In this document: positions 1 to 8,748 of the stretch, in pieces
How the letters are laid out: every line of letters starts with the position of its first letter
Numbering within the stretch: position 1 is the stretch's first letter
DNA from: CAZTAO01 sp964611645
Lineage (GTDB): Bacteria > Armatimonadota > UBA5829
Assembly (NCBI GenBank): GCA_964611645.1
Contig: CAZTAO010000015.1
Location: forward strand, 30,450-94,449
Reading direction: 5' to 3'
Length of the DNA: 64,000 bases
Made by a program: the position numbers and the translations under genes
Notes under the pieces: generated by a model
Told to the model about the DNA's origin: nothing
Databases searched by the model: none
What the model saw: the letters and a program-made list of their open reading frames with translations, nothing else

Positions 1-2
1 AG

Positions 3-1493
3 CAGGCGGCGAGCCGCCGCAGACGGATTCTCTTCAACAACGACGGTGACGATGTGTACTTCTGCAAGGAGCCTACTCGCGAGTCGTTCCTGGCGGCCCG
101 GTCCAATGGGCTGGAGAAAACCAACGTAGACACGTATGTGTACAGTTGTATGGGCAACTTTGATAGCTGCTCATTCGACTCGCGGGTTGCGGAGGTGGGA
201 CACAATACCGATCAATTCTACCTGCCCCGCAACCACGCTCAGGTATTCATAGACCAGGGCCACGACAACCTGTCCATGATCATAGATTTCTGCCGGGAGA
301 ACGGCCTGGAGGTGTTCTGGTCGGCCCGAATGAACGATATGCACGACAACTGGGACCCGCGCAATATGACCACATTCAGGCGCGAACACCCGGAACTGCG
401 GCTCTGGCGGGACGGGGATTATGGCAGGCCGGGGGATGGAACTGTCGAGCCGCACATGTTCGCGGTCTCCATGGACTATGGTAAAGAAGAGATCCGCCGG
501 CGGATGTTCGACATAATCATCGACGTGTGCGAGAGATACGACGTCGGTGGCATAGAGCTGGACTTCATGCGGGAGCCGATGCATTTCAGACCCAACATGG
601 AGGGGCGGCCCGCTGAGCAGGAGCACCTGGATATCATGACCGAGTTCGTGCGCCGGATACGAGCTAAGGTGGACGAGATCGGGCAGCAGAGAGGCAGGCC
701 GATACTTATCAACACGCGGGTCCCCAACCTCCTCGGGCGGTGCCGGTACATGGGGCTGGACGTGGAGCGGTGGATAACTGAGCACCTGCTTGATATGATC
801 ATACCGTCTCTGGAGTTTACCCCATTCACCGGAGACATCACGGAGATAACCTCCCTTGCCCACGCCCACGGGATGTCGGTTTACCCGTGCATCGGCGGTG
901 GTGTGGACGGGGTCGGAGGGTGCGCCGACGGAGTCGGATGGGTGGCGGCCACCACCAATGCCCTCGCGAGTGGGGCGGATGGCATCGCCACATTCAACAA
1001 CTTCGACCCCCACTTCCCCGCGTGGAGCGTGCTGGGCGACCCGGCGGCGATGCGTGAATCCGACAAAGCCTACGCGGTTGAGAACATCAACTCAGCAATG
1101 AGCACACACTGGCACGTGGCCGATGTGGATGGGCTTTTGCCGGTGAAGCTTGCCGACGGCTTGCGGTCGGAGGTGGTCATGCCTGTAAGGGAGGACCTCA
1201 CTGCCAGAAAGACCCAGACCAGGCTTTACCTGACAGCGACCATCGACGGCTGCGCATTTGGCGACAGAGTGGAGCTGTCGATGAACGGGACGCCGATGAA
1301 GACCGAACTCGTGGAAACAACCGACGGCATCGCGCCGCTGGCAGTCGGCAGAATAACATACAGGGCGATTGTGGATCCCGCACTGATGCTGTGCGGAGAT
1401 AACCATGTGGGTGTGCTGGTGGATGAGATCAAGCCGCGCACCGAACCCCCGGTTCTCTGCCAACTGCGGTTCATTGTGAAAGGCGCTGCCTGA
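3..1493 (+). CDS. Glycoside-hydrolase-like TIM-barrel protein, 5' end outside the window
   Basis: The frame is open from the first complete codon of the window. A GTG at base 54 is the first start-type codon inside, but the residues before it (RRILFNNDGDD) match the N-terminus (ILNDDGDG) of the relative at 13460, so the true start lies upstream and the gene is cut by the window edge. The visible part has a TIM-barrel-like region with a GGIELDFMREP strand, comparable with DGIELDMSRCP in the relative, whose acidic residues are candidate catalytic positions. A beta-rich domain of about 120 residues follows. No signal peptide is visible in the part seen. The family resembles uncharacterised glycosyl-hydrolase-like families; substrate unknown. 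It is followed after 21 bases by a secreted protein and is probably cotranscribed with it. Confidence 0.8.
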   Translation, partial: QAASRRRRILFNNDGDDVYFCKEPTRESFLAARSNGLEKTNVDTYVYSCMGNFDSCSFDSRVAEVGHNTDQFYLPRNHAQVFIDQGHDNLSMIIDFCRENGLEVFWSARMNDMHDNWDPRNMTTFRREHPELRLWRDGDYGRPGDGTVEPHMFAVSMDYGKEEIRRRMFDIIIDVCERYDVGGIELDFMREPMHFRPNMEGRPAEQEHLDIMTEFVRRIRAKVDEIGQQRGRPILINTRVPNLLGRCRYMGLDVERWITEHLLDMIIPSLEFTPFTGDITEITSLAHAHGMSVYPCIGGGVDGVGGCADGVGWVAATTNALASGADGIATFNNFDPHFPAWSVLGDPAAMRESDKAYAVENINSAMSTHWHVADVDGLLPVKLADGLRSEVVMPVREDLTARKTQTRLYLTATIDGCAFGDRVELSMNGTPMKTELVETTDGIAPLAVGRITYRAIVDPALMLCGDNHVGVLVDEIKPRTEPPVLCQLRFIVKGAA

Positions 1494-1514
1494 CAGCGAA
1501 ATGGAGGAGTAAAA

Positions 1515-3761
1515 ATGCGACTGAGAATGATGGTTCTAATGTTGGCGCTGGTATCGGTGGTGGCTGTCGGTTCGGGTGCATTCGCCCAGAACTTGCTCAG
1601 CAACGCCGACTTCAAAGCCGGTAAGCCGGGAGAAGCGAGCTTTGGTTGGACGTTTGATCTAGCCAAGGGCCAGAAGAGCGAGTGCGCGGTGGTTGCCGGG
1701 CGTAAACCCGGCACGAGCGCAATCCGCTTGTACAATGACGAGTTGGGCGCGTCGTTTGTTAGCCAGGAGATTAAGGTGCAGCCGTGGCGGTGGTACGCGG
1801 CGGATGTTTGGGTGAATACCGAGGGGATGGCGCTGTTCGACTTCGCGCCCACCATCAGCCTCTCCGGCGGTCGCGGCGTGGCTGGGGAGAGTTGGATATA
1901 CGACTCAGTCAACGGTTGGCCCCAGAAGGGCTGGCGCAAGCTCACAGCCCTGGCGCACTCGGGTGACAATGAGCGCCTGACTTTCAAGGTCGGTGGTGGT
2001 GGAATTGCCGGAGCAGGCGCAGGCTGGAGCGGCGACATTCTGATCTGCGAGCCTGTTGTGAGGGAGTGCAGCCTGGTTGAGGCCGCGTCCCACTACCCCG
2101 GCGTTAACAACCGTCACCCAACCCTCTATGGCCTTGCCCCCGACCCGGCGAAGAACCAGCAGGGAAGTGTGATTCAGCGCGGGGACATCTGCCGTGTAGC
2201 GCCGGACTTCCCCAATTCCCTCTATCTGTACGGCAGCAGAAATAACGACGCTCCGGAAGCCAGGATATCGCTCGTTTTGCCGCCAGGCGTTCGGTTCCTG
2301 AAGCTCACCGCGAGGAACGCCGCAAAGCTGACGCCTACCGAAACCGCCAACGGGTTCCAGCGGGTCGAGCTTCCGGCCGCGACCGGTCAGTTGATAGTCA
2401 AGAGTACGCTGAAGCCCGGGGAACAGGCGATTGGTTATGTGCAGTTCGAGTGGAAAGGCGGGTTCCAGACTCCGTCACCAGTGCTGTTTGTTGGTGTGGC
2501 CAAGCCCCGGATTATCCCTCCAAAGCGGGCAGTAGTCTATCTGGGGATCGGCGGCGGAGACATCTATTACTGGAACGATGACGTGCCGAAGCTCTGCCGC
2601 GACCTGAAAGGCTTCGGCTTCAACCATCTGGAGATATGGGGTGGAGACCCGCGTGGGTTCTACAAGAACGGTATGGTGGGCGTCACGGCCCCCGGAGCCA
2701 GCGGCGGGCCACGGCCAAGCGGGATGAACCAGGAAGGGCAGGCGGTCCGCATAGACGGCCAACCGTGCGGCGAGGATATCGTGTCGCCGTCATATCGCGG
2801 CCCCGGCCTCAAATACTATATCGACCAGCTAAGGCACGTAGCAACGATGAGTTCCATGGTCTTGCTGGACGATGAGAACTACGGTTGCTCCGCCCAAAGC
2901 CCGGCCATAGGTTTCGAGCCGGCGACCGTCGAGAGATGGGGCAAATGGGTGGCCGAGCGACATCCGGAACTGCCGCAGGTGGACTTCAAGGCATTCACAA
3001 AGCAACCCCACAAGTATATGGGCCACTACTACGCATACCTCGACTTCCGCAGCGAGCTTATCGCCGAGATGTATGGCATCTGGCGGGATGAGTTCCACAA
3101 GGCTGTGAAAGAGACCGGCGTCAAGACCAGCCCCAAGCCGGTGTTCGGAGCATACGTTGGGGACGATCCGATCCACAGCCTTACTCTGAACAAGTCCCTG
3201 GCCAAGTACGTGGACCTGGTAGCGAATATGGTCTACGATGACGCGCCGGGCGTTCGCAAGACCGTCGCCAGGCTGGCTCCTGGAACCGGCAAGAAGCTGG
3301 TGGTCGCGATCTCGCCGGGTTATCAGATGAGTCCTCCGGGCGATACGAGGTCGGCGGTGTTGGAAGCTGTGATGGGTGGCTCTCAGGGGATCATCGCGTG
3401 GGGCTACTATATGGGAATGGACACCGGCCACCTGGCGGATATGGCCGATGCGGTGAGGATGTTCAGCCAGGTCGAGGATACCATCCTGGACGGCGCAGTC
3501 CAGACCGGCTACAGGTGCAGCAACGTCAACACCAATATATCAGCCAGAAAGCTGGGCAAGCAGTCGGCTCTGCTGGTCTCGGACTATACGCCCAATCCTG
3601 GAGTGGTGAAGGTCACAGTGCCGGGAATCGAGCCGCTGGTGGTGAAAGACCTCTTCACCGGCAACGTAATCGCCAAGCTGACCAAGATCCAGCGCAGCTT
3701 CCCGGTGGAACTCAGGCGGGACTTCTGCGCAAGGCTGTATTCACTGGTGGCTGGGAAGTAG
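1515..3761 (+). CDS. Secreted glycoside-hydrolase-like protein with N-terminal beta-sandwich
   Basis: A 748-residue exported protein. Residues 1-25 form a signal peptide ending SGAFA/QN. Residues about 26-170 begin NLLSNADF and end in an SGDILICEP-like strand, the look of a carbohydrate-binding module. A linker beta domain follows, then a TIM-barrel-like region from about residue 345 with the acidic strand LLDDENYG, then a short C-terminal beta domain (VKDLFTGNVIAKL). The ATG is preceded by GGAGGAG. The protein at 8749 shares the central and C-terminal architecture (MSDEETYG, LIDAFTGKTVAKL), so the two are paralogues. An extracellular or periplasmic sugar-acting role is inferred from the fold; no specific glycosidase family was recognised. 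Confidence 0.8.
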   Translation: MRLRMMVLMLALVSVVAVGSGAFAQNLLSNADFKAGKPGEASFGWTFDLAKGQKSECAVVAGRKPGTSAIRLYNDELGASFVSQEIKVQPWRWYAADVWVNTEGMALFDFAPTISLSGGRGVAGESWIYDSVNGWPQKGWRKLTALAHSGDNERLTFKVGGGGIAGAGAGWSGDILICEPVVRECSLVEAASHYPGVNNRHPTLYGLAPDPAKNQQGSVIQRGDICRVAPDFPNSLYLYGSRNNDAPEARISLVLPPGVRFLKLTARNAAKLTPTETANGFQRVELPAATGQLIVKSTLKPGEQAIGYVQFEWKGGFQTPSPVLFVGVAKPRIIPPKRAVVYLGIGGGDIYYWNDDVPKLCRDLKGFGFNHLEIWGGDPRGFYKNGMVGVTAPGASGGPRPSGMNQEGQAVRIDGQPCGEDIVSPSYRGPGLKYYIDQLRHVATMSSMVLLDDENYGCSAQSPAIGFEPATVERWGKWVAERHPELPQVDFKAFTKQPHKYMGHYYAYLDFRSELIAEMYGIWRDEFHKAVKETGVKTSPKPVFGAYVGDDPIHSLTLNKSLAKYVDLVANMVYDDAPGVRKTVARLAPGTGKKLVVAISPGYQMSPPGDTRSAVLEAVMGGSQGIIAWGYYMGMDTGHLADMADAVRMFSQVEDTILDGAVQTGYRCSNVNTNISARKLGKQSALLVSDYTPNPGVVKVTVPGIEPLVVKDLFTGNVIAKLTKIQRSFPVELRRDFCARLYSLVAGK

Positions 3762-3824
3762 GGCTGCCGGATTCGCCCCGGCCCGCCAACTTCGCACGTA
3801 ATTGCTCAGTCTTCGTGAGAAACT

Positions 3825-3852
3825 CCCTCTCCCCGGCCTCGCGGGGAGAGGG
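3825..3852. repeat. Perfect 10-bp hairpin (REP-like)
   Basis: CCCTCTCCCC and GGGGAGAGGG flank an eight-base loop, followed by a GGTTGGGGTGAGGGG tail. The same C-rich/G-rich theme recurs, degraded, near 8563-8600 and 10661-10694. It lies between the end of a secreted-protein gene and the toxin-antitoxin promoter. It could serve as a terminator but has no T-tract; a dispersed palindromic repeat is the better reading. Confidence 0.6.
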
Positions 3853-3920
3853 TTGGGGTGAGGGGCACGCACTATCTGGCGGATATGGTACTCATCAGTA
3901 CTGAACAATTGCCCCCGCAC

Positions 3921-3949
3921 TTGACTGCGCTCTTGGAAACGTCCATAAT
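3921..3949 (+). promoter_or_regulatory. Sigma-70 promoter of the RelE-type toxin-antitoxin operon
   Basis: TTGACT, 17 bases, CATAAT. The predicted transcript starts near 3956, about 53 bases before the antitoxin ATG. A CTTGCC/GGCAAG inverted repeat (3970-3975 and 3983-3988) sits in the leader and could be the autoregulatory operator expected for such operons. Confidence 0.55.
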
Positions 3950-4008
3950 GGGAATGTGGGTATTACCAACTTGCCACTGTTGGGCAAGCGGTTGGGGAGT
4001 ATTGTGCT

Positions 4009-4296
4009 ATGGCAGTGAAGAACAGGCGCGGGAGCGTGAATAAGGTGGTTCGAGCCGACTCACGGGGACGGATTCCACTTGGCCCCAAGGCGGTTGATGC
4101 GGATTTCCGCATCGACTACCGCGATGACGGCAGCATCTCGCTGACCCCAGTCGTCTTCATCCCGGAGCGCGAGGCCTGGCTGTTTCGCAACGAGGCAGCG
4201 ATTGCGCAAGTTCGGGCGGGGCTGGCGGATGCTCAAGCGGGACGGGTTCTGGAAGCAGGTTCTTTCGAGCAGTATGCTGACCTGGAGATCGAGTAG
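4009..4296 (+). CDS. Antitoxin of a type II toxin-antitoxin pair
   Basis: A 95-residue protein. The N-terminus (about residues 10-55, VRADSRGRIPLG) looks like a SpoVT/AbrB-type swapped-hairpin DNA-binding segment. The C-terminus (VRAGLADAQAGRVLEAGSF) is the kind of helix that wraps around RelE-like toxins. The downstream toxin begins two bases after the stop, so translation is probably coupled. The expected role is to neutralise the toxin and, with it, repress the operon through the palindrome in its leader. The family call rests on residue pattern and gene order; the pairing with the toxin is firmer than the fold. Confidence 0.7.
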   Translation: MAVKNRRGSVNKVVRADSRGRIPLGPKAVDADFRIDYRDDGSISLTPVVFIPEREAWLFRNEAAIAQVRAGLADAQAGRVLEAGSFEQYADLEIE

Positions 4297-4298
4297 CC

Positions 4299-4589
4299 GT
4301 GGAGTTCAGGATTCTCTTGACCGACGCGGCATCAGCAGCCTGCAGAGACCTTGAGCGCACGGCCCCGGACAAGCAGGGAAAGGTCTACAAGACTCTCGGC
4401 CTGCTCCAGACCAACCCCAAGCACCCCTCGCTTCACACCCACGAGTACCACTCACTGAAAGGCCCCAATAATGAGAAGGTCTTTGAGGCATACGTCGAGA
4501 ACAAAACCCCGGCGGCCTTCAGGGTTTTCTGGTTCTACGGGCCCGGCAAGGGAAAGATTACTGTGGTGGCAGTGACGGCGCATCCGTGA
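4299..4589 (+). CDS. RelE/ParE-superfamily toxin
   Basis: A 96-residue basic protein starting at GTG, two bases after the antitoxin stop. The pattern FEAYVENKTPAAFRVFWFYG followed by ITVVAVTAHP is typical of the C-terminal sheet of RelE-like toxins, which usually act as ribosome-dependent mRNA interferases. LHTHEYHSLKG matches the conserved middle strand. The length is normal for the family. Which residues are catalytic was not determined, so mRNase activity is a family-level inference. Its stop overlaps a GTG that opens the frame of the next gene, but that gene probably starts later. Confidence 0.75.
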   Translation: MEFRILLTDAASAACRDLERTAPDKQGKVYKTLGLLQTNPKHPSLHTHEYHSLKGPNNEKVFEAYVENKTPAAFRVFWFYGPGKGKITVVAVTAHP

Positions 4590-4675
4590 ATGCATCGGTT
4601 GGGGTGGCGATTCGGAAATCACCACCCAGAGTTCGGGACGTCAGCACCCAACGTTCAGAAGCGTGGAGGCAAGCT

Positions 4676-6109
4676 ATGGAGACGGAGAAGTCGAGACCGA
4701 TTGGCGTGGTCGTGTTCGTGTGCGCGGTAGCCATCGCGGTCGCCGCGCTCATATATCTGCGCGTGTCGGGTCTTCCCGGCGGCACAAACGAAGCTGATGC
4801 GAAGAAGCAGGTGGAGGCTGAGATTGCCAGGATAAAGGCTCGCGGCGAGCCGGTAAGCGCAGATGACCTCCGAGGTCCCGCGATTCCCGATTCGGAGAAT
4901 GGAGCGGTGGTGTACGCGCGGGCATTCGAGTTGGCTGAGGGACTGAAGAACGATATGGGCGACAGCGCTTTCGGCCCGCTGACCTCGGCAGACCCAAAAG
5001 GCCGCACTCCGGAACTCATGACCAGAGCCCGCGCGCTGGTTGATAAGTACAAGTCCGTGGTTCCCATAATCGAGGAGGCGGTCGCCAGACCCAAATGCCG
5101 GTTTCCATTCAAGTGGGAGGACGGCATTGACGCGCTCTTTCGCGAACCGGGGGAATTGCGCCGCCTCGCGAGGTTCCTGAGCATCAAATCCGTGATCGAT
5201 GCGGAGGCCGGGCGGAAGCAGGAAGCCTTGCATTCTGTAGAGCTGATTCTGGGGATGTCGAACTCTCTGAATGAGGAGCCGGCCACCATATGTCAGCTTG
5301 TGCGAGTAGCGCTGGTGAGCATTGCCCAACAATCGCTGGTGCGCGTTGCTGAGATGGGGCCGATTGATGAGAAAGAGGGGAAGCCCCTCCACGAGTTCAT
5401 GAGCCAAATGGATTTCACAAAGAGCGTAGCTACTGGCCTGTATTCAGTGCGAGTGCAATGTATTCAAGTCTTTGAAGAGTATCGTGACAAAGGCAAAATA
5501 CCTGCCGGTTGGCTCTCGCTCACACCCGCCTGGGCGAAGCAGTTCCTATACCAAGACGTTCTGTACTCGCTGAAGCAGTTGGACAAGTTCATTGCTGACG
5601 GCGACGTCCCCTACAGGACACTTGCTCCAAATGTGCCCAAGCCTCTGGTTGCCCCGCAAGTCCCCGAGGGTTACACACTGTCGGAAATCACGGTATCCGG
5701 GCAGGGTAGTTTCAACAAGGCTCGCGACCAGGGCCTAGCCCGGCTCGCGCTCTGCCATGCTCTGCTTTCCCTTGAAGCGTACAAGAGCAAGCACGGAGAG
5801 TATCCAGCCACCCTTGCTGAAGCTTCCCGCGACACCGGCCTGAGCATCCCCGATGACCCATTCTCCGGCAAGAGCCTGGTGTATCGAAAGCAAGGCAAGG
5901 GCTGTATAGTGTATAGTGTGGATCAGGACTTGAAGGACAATGGGGGCGTCGGGCCAAAGGAATACCGCGGGCCTGTGCCGCGAATACCACCGGCGCTCTT
6001 TAACAGCAAACCGGGCGAGATGCCCAACATCCCGCCACCTCCGACCGAATGGGAACAGATGGAGGCAGAGCGGAACAACCGCGATATCGTCGTGAAGCTG
6101 GATCGGTAG
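4676..6109 (+). CDS. Membrane-anchored protein of unknown function with a type II secretion G-like C-terminus
   Basis: A 477-residue protein. The ATG is chosen over an in-frame GTG at 4586 because it follows a GGAGG and is directly followed by the membrane segment (about residues 7-29, IGVVVFVCAVAIAVAALIYL). The body is mostly helical. The C-terminal quarter holds LALCHALLSLEAYKSKHGEYPATL and later IVYSVDQDLKDNGG, the pattern of the pseudopilin-like soluble domains common in large families of hypothetical proteins from Planctomycetota-type genomes. A single N-terminal helix with the rest outside the cytoplasm is the likely topology. No enzymatic motif was seen. Confidence 0.7.
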   Translation: METEKSRPIGVVVFVCAVAIAVAALIYLRVSGLPGGTNEADAKKQVEAEIARIKARGEPVSADDLRGPAIPDSENGAVVYARAFELAEGLKNDMGDSAFGPLTSADPKGRTPELMTRARALVDKYKSVVPIIEEAVARPKCRFPFKWEDGIDALFREPGELRRLARFLSIKSVIDAEAGRKQEALHSVELILGMSNSLNEEPATICQLVRVALVSIAQQSLVRVAEMGPIDEKEGKPLHEFMSQMDFTKSVATGLYSVRVQCIQVFEEYRDKGKIPAGWLSLTPAWAKQFLYQDVLYSLKQLDKFIADGDVPYRTLAPNVPKPLVAPQVPEGYTLSEITVSGQGSFNKARDQGLARLALCHALLSLEAYKSKHGEYPATLAEASRDTGLSIPDDPFSGKSLVYRKQGKGCIVYSVDQDLKDNGGVGPKEYRGPVPRIPPALFNSKPGEMPNIPPPPTEWEQMEAERNNRDIVVKLDR

Positions 6110-6132
6110 CGGCGAAGCAACAGGAGGAACCC

Positions 6133-6969
6133 GTGGAAACTAGAACCCGAAAACTGTTGGGAGTAGTTGTGTTGGCCTGTGCGGTGGTTGCCATGCTCTG
6201 CACAGGCGGCTGTAACAGACAGCCTGACCGGAAGTCAGTCGTTGTGAAGCAGGTCGCCAAAGCCGGTGGAGTCAAGATTAACGCCAAAGATGGCGCGGAG
6301 ATGATCCTCATCCCGGCGGGAGAGTTTGTGATGGGGGATCTGAGTTGGCTGGCGCAAAGGGATGCTCCGAATCACAAGGTCTACCTGAAGCCTTACTACA
6401 TATACAAGAACCATGTGACGGTGGCGCAATACCGCAAGTTCTGCGACGCGACCGGCAGGCAGATAACGTATCAGCAGTCGTTTACAGGGCCGGACAACTA
6501 CCCGATGGTGAGCGTAACGTGGTTCGAAGCCAGAGACTACGCGAAATGGGCCGGCTGCGATCTGCCGACAGAGGCGCAATGGGAGAAAGCTGCGCGGGGA
6601 AATGATGGCAGGACCTATCCCTGGGGAGACCGCTGGGATTCCCGAAAAGCGCACAGTGGGTGGAAGGGTGTCTCGGGCGAGAACGCCCCGGTTGGCAGCT
6701 TTCCCTCGGGCGCAAGCCCTTACGGGGTATTGGACATGGCCGGAAATGCGTGGGACTGGTGCCAGGACTGGTACGACTCAGATTACTATGAGAAGTCGCC
6801 GCCTCTTGATCCCTCCGGTCCGACGACGGGAACATATCGCGTACTCCGAGGTGGGGCCGCAATCGGCGTGGACACGGGGCCCAATGACTTCCGCACCTAT
6901 AACCGCTACTTCTACGCGCCGGATCAGGATTTCGTCGACATCGGCTTCCGCTGCGTTAAGACTCCGTGA
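6133..6969 (+). CDS. Lipoprotein with a formylglycine-generating-enzyme fold, catalytic cysteines missing
   Basis: A 278-residue protein starting at GTG, preceded by AGGAGG. A lipoprotein signal peptide ends LCTGGC, so it is probably membrane-anchored. The rest is the sulfatase-modifying-factor (FGE-sulfatase) domain: EMILIPAGEFVMGD, then VSVTWFEARDYAKWAG, LPTEAQWEKAARG, YGVLDMAGNAWDWCQDWYD, and the ending GFRCVKTP. Active formylglycine-generating enzymes carry a cysteine pair in the late RGG segment; here that segment reads RGGAAIGVDTGPNDFRTYNR with no cysteine, so sulfatase maturation is unlikely. Many such proteins are binding modules or diverged enzymes. It lies 23 bases after the preceding gene, probably in one operon. 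Confidence 0.85.
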   Translation: METRTRKLLGVVVLACAVVAMLCTGGCNRQPDRKSVVVKQVAKAGGVKINAKDGAEMILIPAGEFVMGDLSWLAQRDAPNHKVYLKPYYIYKNHVTVAQYRKFCDATGRQITYQQSFTGPDNYPMVSVTWFEARDYAKWAGCDLPTEAQWEKAARGNDGRTYPWGDRWDSRKAHSGWKGVSGENAPVGSFPSGASPYGVLDMAGNAWDWCQDWYDSDYYEKSPPLDPSGPTTGTYRVLRGGAAIGVDTGPNDFRTYNRYFYAPDQDFVDIGFRCVKTP

Positions 6970-6982
6970 CTGTATCGCGGTC

Positions 6983-6991
6983 TGGTAGAAT
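6983..6991 (+). promoter_or_regulatory. Extended -10 promoter
   Basis: TGGTAGAAT fits the TGnTAnnnT extended -10 pattern without a good -35. A start near 6998 would put the ATG at 7001 almost leaderless. It would give the alternative TTG at 7022 a 24-base leader containing a GGAG. Confidence 0.35.
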
Positions 6992-7000
6992 GAAGAACAT

Positions 7001-8464
7001 ATGAGACGATGGAGAATTGAATTGGAAAACGCATTACTGGGCACAATCTCGGAATATACATTTGGCATGGCGGTGGAGGGTGTGGAGCAGGATGGGGGGC
7101 GGACTGCTGTTCGCACTTCCGGCGCCGAGTTCTCGCTCAATGCCGATGACGGTAAGCTGACCATTCGGCAGCGGATTGGGGCGGACCGTGTTGTGGCCAC
7201 GCTTTGCATCCCTCCCGACAGGTTCGCCGGAGCGGGGGCGGTTCAAGTGGTGGACAGGCAGAACGGCGGAGTTGTGCTGAAGGGCGCGGGTGGGATTGTT
7301 ATCCAGATCAACGCCGATTCCCTGTGCTCCGTCTCCTGCGACAAAGAGACCTGGATGACACTGCGGGTGGCGTTCAAGCCGGAGTTTCAGTCGCACGCGA
7401 TGGGCAACTCCACGTATATGGATGAGAAAGGCGGGATCTGCTCGTTCCCGTGGCGAGAGAAGGGCGCGCCGGAGCCATTCCCGCCTCGGCCTCAGGGTGT
7501 TGCCGCCACGGAGAATAATCTGCCGGTGGACATCGTTCGAGTCGAGCCTCGGGAGGAGTTGTGGCTCAGCGTTGCGCCGCCGAGGGTGTTCGATTGGGAG
7601 AAGTCTAACCAGTGCATCTACTGGCATCGAGGCGATGGTACCTCGTTCTGGGTAGAAGGCGATACCCCGCTGGTCTGGACGCCCGAAACTGCGTGGCCGG
7701 TTGATATGGAGTTCCTCAAGCCTCTGGCCGAACGTTTCGATATCCTTCACTTGCAGGCGGAGGTTGCGCTGTGGGAGAACTGGCTTACTTCCTACCGGCC
7801 ACGCTTCCCCGACCTCGCCCGCGAGTGCATCGACAAGTGCCATTCGCTGGGGCTGAAGGTGGTGGCATATATGTCGCCGTTCTACTTCTTCAAGGGCACT
7901 CAGTTCGAGGATGTAGGCATGAGCGGCCCGGAGTTCCCCAAAGAATGGTGGAGATGCGGCAACTACTATGGGGACAACTGGCCCGTATATGCCGCAGCCG
8001 TAGAAGAGGCACTGACGAACTACGAGTTGGATGGAATCTACTTCGACTCCAGCTTCCTCCTGAGCCTGACCAACACTTACAAAATGACCAGACGCATCCG
8101 CTCCATCCTCGGCCCGGACCGCATTCTCTACAACCACTGCACCTACAGCGCCCCTGCGTACAGCAACCGCATCTCCTGCCCGGCAGTCAACACCTACGCC
8201 GACTACCTGCTGCGCGGGGAAGAGGACTCGGAGCTGTTTGCGGACCCCAGCCACGTGCGATACTGCATCAGCGACTACCAGTTCGGCAATTCTGTCGGCC
8301 TGCTTTGCAGAAGCGGCGCGGACGACAAGCGAGGCGGCGGCCCCAAAGCCTGGATAGACGCCGCCCTGAAAGCCAACGCCCGCCTCCCCTACGACACAGG
8401 CCTGGCGGGAGATCTCTGGGATTACTACCGGGCTCAACTTGCCGAGGTTGCGAAGAGGAAATAA
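7001..8464 (+). CDS. Glycoside-hydrolase-like TIM-barrel protein, no signal peptide
   Basis: A 487-residue protein. The first 230 residues are beta-rich (sugar-binding-like sandwich); from about 225 a barrel-like region follows with WENWLTSYRPRFPDLARECI, LKVVAYMSPFYFF, YELDGIYFDSSFLL and RILYNHCTYS, the order of strands seen in alpha-glucosidase-like clans. IYFDS carries a likely catalytic-strand acid. No secretion signal, so probably cytoplasmic or in a non-secreted complex. The start is uncertain: ATG at 7001 has only a weak ribosome site and a -10 very close, while TTG at 7022 has GGAG at good distance. Substrate unknown. Confidence 0.75.
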   Translation: MRRWRIELENALLGTISEYTFGMAVEGVEQDGGRTAVRTSGAEFSLNADDGKLTIRQRIGADRVVATLCIPPDRFAGAGAVQVVDRQNGGVVLKGAGGIVIQINADSLCSVSCDKETWMTLRVAFKPEFQSHAMGNSTYMDEKGGICSFPWREKGAPEPFPPRPQGVAATENNLPVDIVRVEPREELWLSVAPPRVFDWEKSNQCIYWHRGDGTSFWVEGDTPLVWTPETAWPVDMEFLKPLAERFDILHLQAEVALWENWLTSYRPRFPDLARECIDKCHSLGLKVVAYMSPFYFFKGTQFEDVGMSGPEFPKEWWRCGNYYGDNWPVYAAAVEEALTNYELDGIYFDSSFLLSLTNTYKMTRRIRSILGPDRILYNHCTYSAPAYSNRISCPAVNTYADYLLRGEEDSELFADPSHVRYCISDYQFGNSVGLLCRSGADDKRGGGPKAWIDAALKANARLPYDTGLAGDLWDYYRAQLAEVAKRK

Positions 8465-8575
8465 CGGGGTTTTCTGAATCGCGGATTTCGCGGAACGGGG
8501 CGGATTACGCGGATTGGGACTGGTTTGCGGTTTGAGGGCGTCCGAGGTAATCGTTACAGAGCGCCCTCTCTCTAA

Positions 8576-8595
8576 CTCTCTCCCCCAGGAGAGAG
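8576..8595. terminator. Hairpin downstream of the 7001 gene
   Basis: CTCTCTCC and GGAGAGAG form an 8-bp stem with a four-base loop, 111 bases after the stop. There is no T-run, so termination is uncertain; it may be a degraded relative of the hairpin at 3825. Confidence 0.35.
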
Positions 8596-8638
8596 GATTT
8601 GGCGCGTCTCTCATTCCAGCCGTCGACAGTCAGTCATC

Positions 8639-8673
8639 ACCCAACACCTAACACCCAACACCCGACACCCGCT
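8639..8673 (+). repeat. Tandem heptamer ACCYRAC, five units
   Basis: Units read ACCCAAC, ACCTAAC, ACCCAAC, ACCCGAC and a final partial ACCCGCT. The array ends six bases before the -35 of the next promoter. No function is evident. Confidence 0.6.
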
Positions 8674-8678
8674 TTGGA

Positions 8679-8707
8679 TTGACATTCCTCCCCTCTCAGG
8701 GTACCAT
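8679..8707 (+). promoter_or_regulatory. Sigma-70 promoter for the secreted protein at 8749
   Basis: TTGACA, 17 bases, TACCAT. The -35 and the next four bases (TTGACATTCC) are identical to those of the promoter at 30740. Confidence 0.6.
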
Positions 8708-8748
8708 CGTTTCAGGCTGTCGACCGCTTATTTGTCGTTGGAGGGTAT

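Noticed and set aside
3398..3904. Open frame running past the end of the 1515 gene
   Set aside because: It overlaps the real gene in another frame and continues into a palindromic repeat; no start signal.
3858..4043. Small open frame before the antitoxin gene
   Set aside because: It spans the promoter and operator-like repeat of the toxin-antitoxin operon and has no ribosome site.
4586..4675. GTG start overlapping the toxin stop for the 477-residue membrane protein
   Set aside because: The ATG at 4676 has GGAGG at proper distance and leads directly into the membrane segment; the extra 30 residues look non-coding.
6133..6969. Active formylglycine-generating enzyme
   Set aside because: The catalytic cysteine pair is absent in this protein and in the one at 30856, and no sulfatase gene is in the window.
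7034..8614. A 526-residue open frame antisense to the hydrolase-like gene at 7001
   Set aside because: No ribosome site or domain pattern; arginine/valine/histidine-rich composition typical of the reverse frame of a GC-rich gene. The same applies to the long antisense frames at 23600-25117, 13631-14551, 31810-32793 and 60975-62144.
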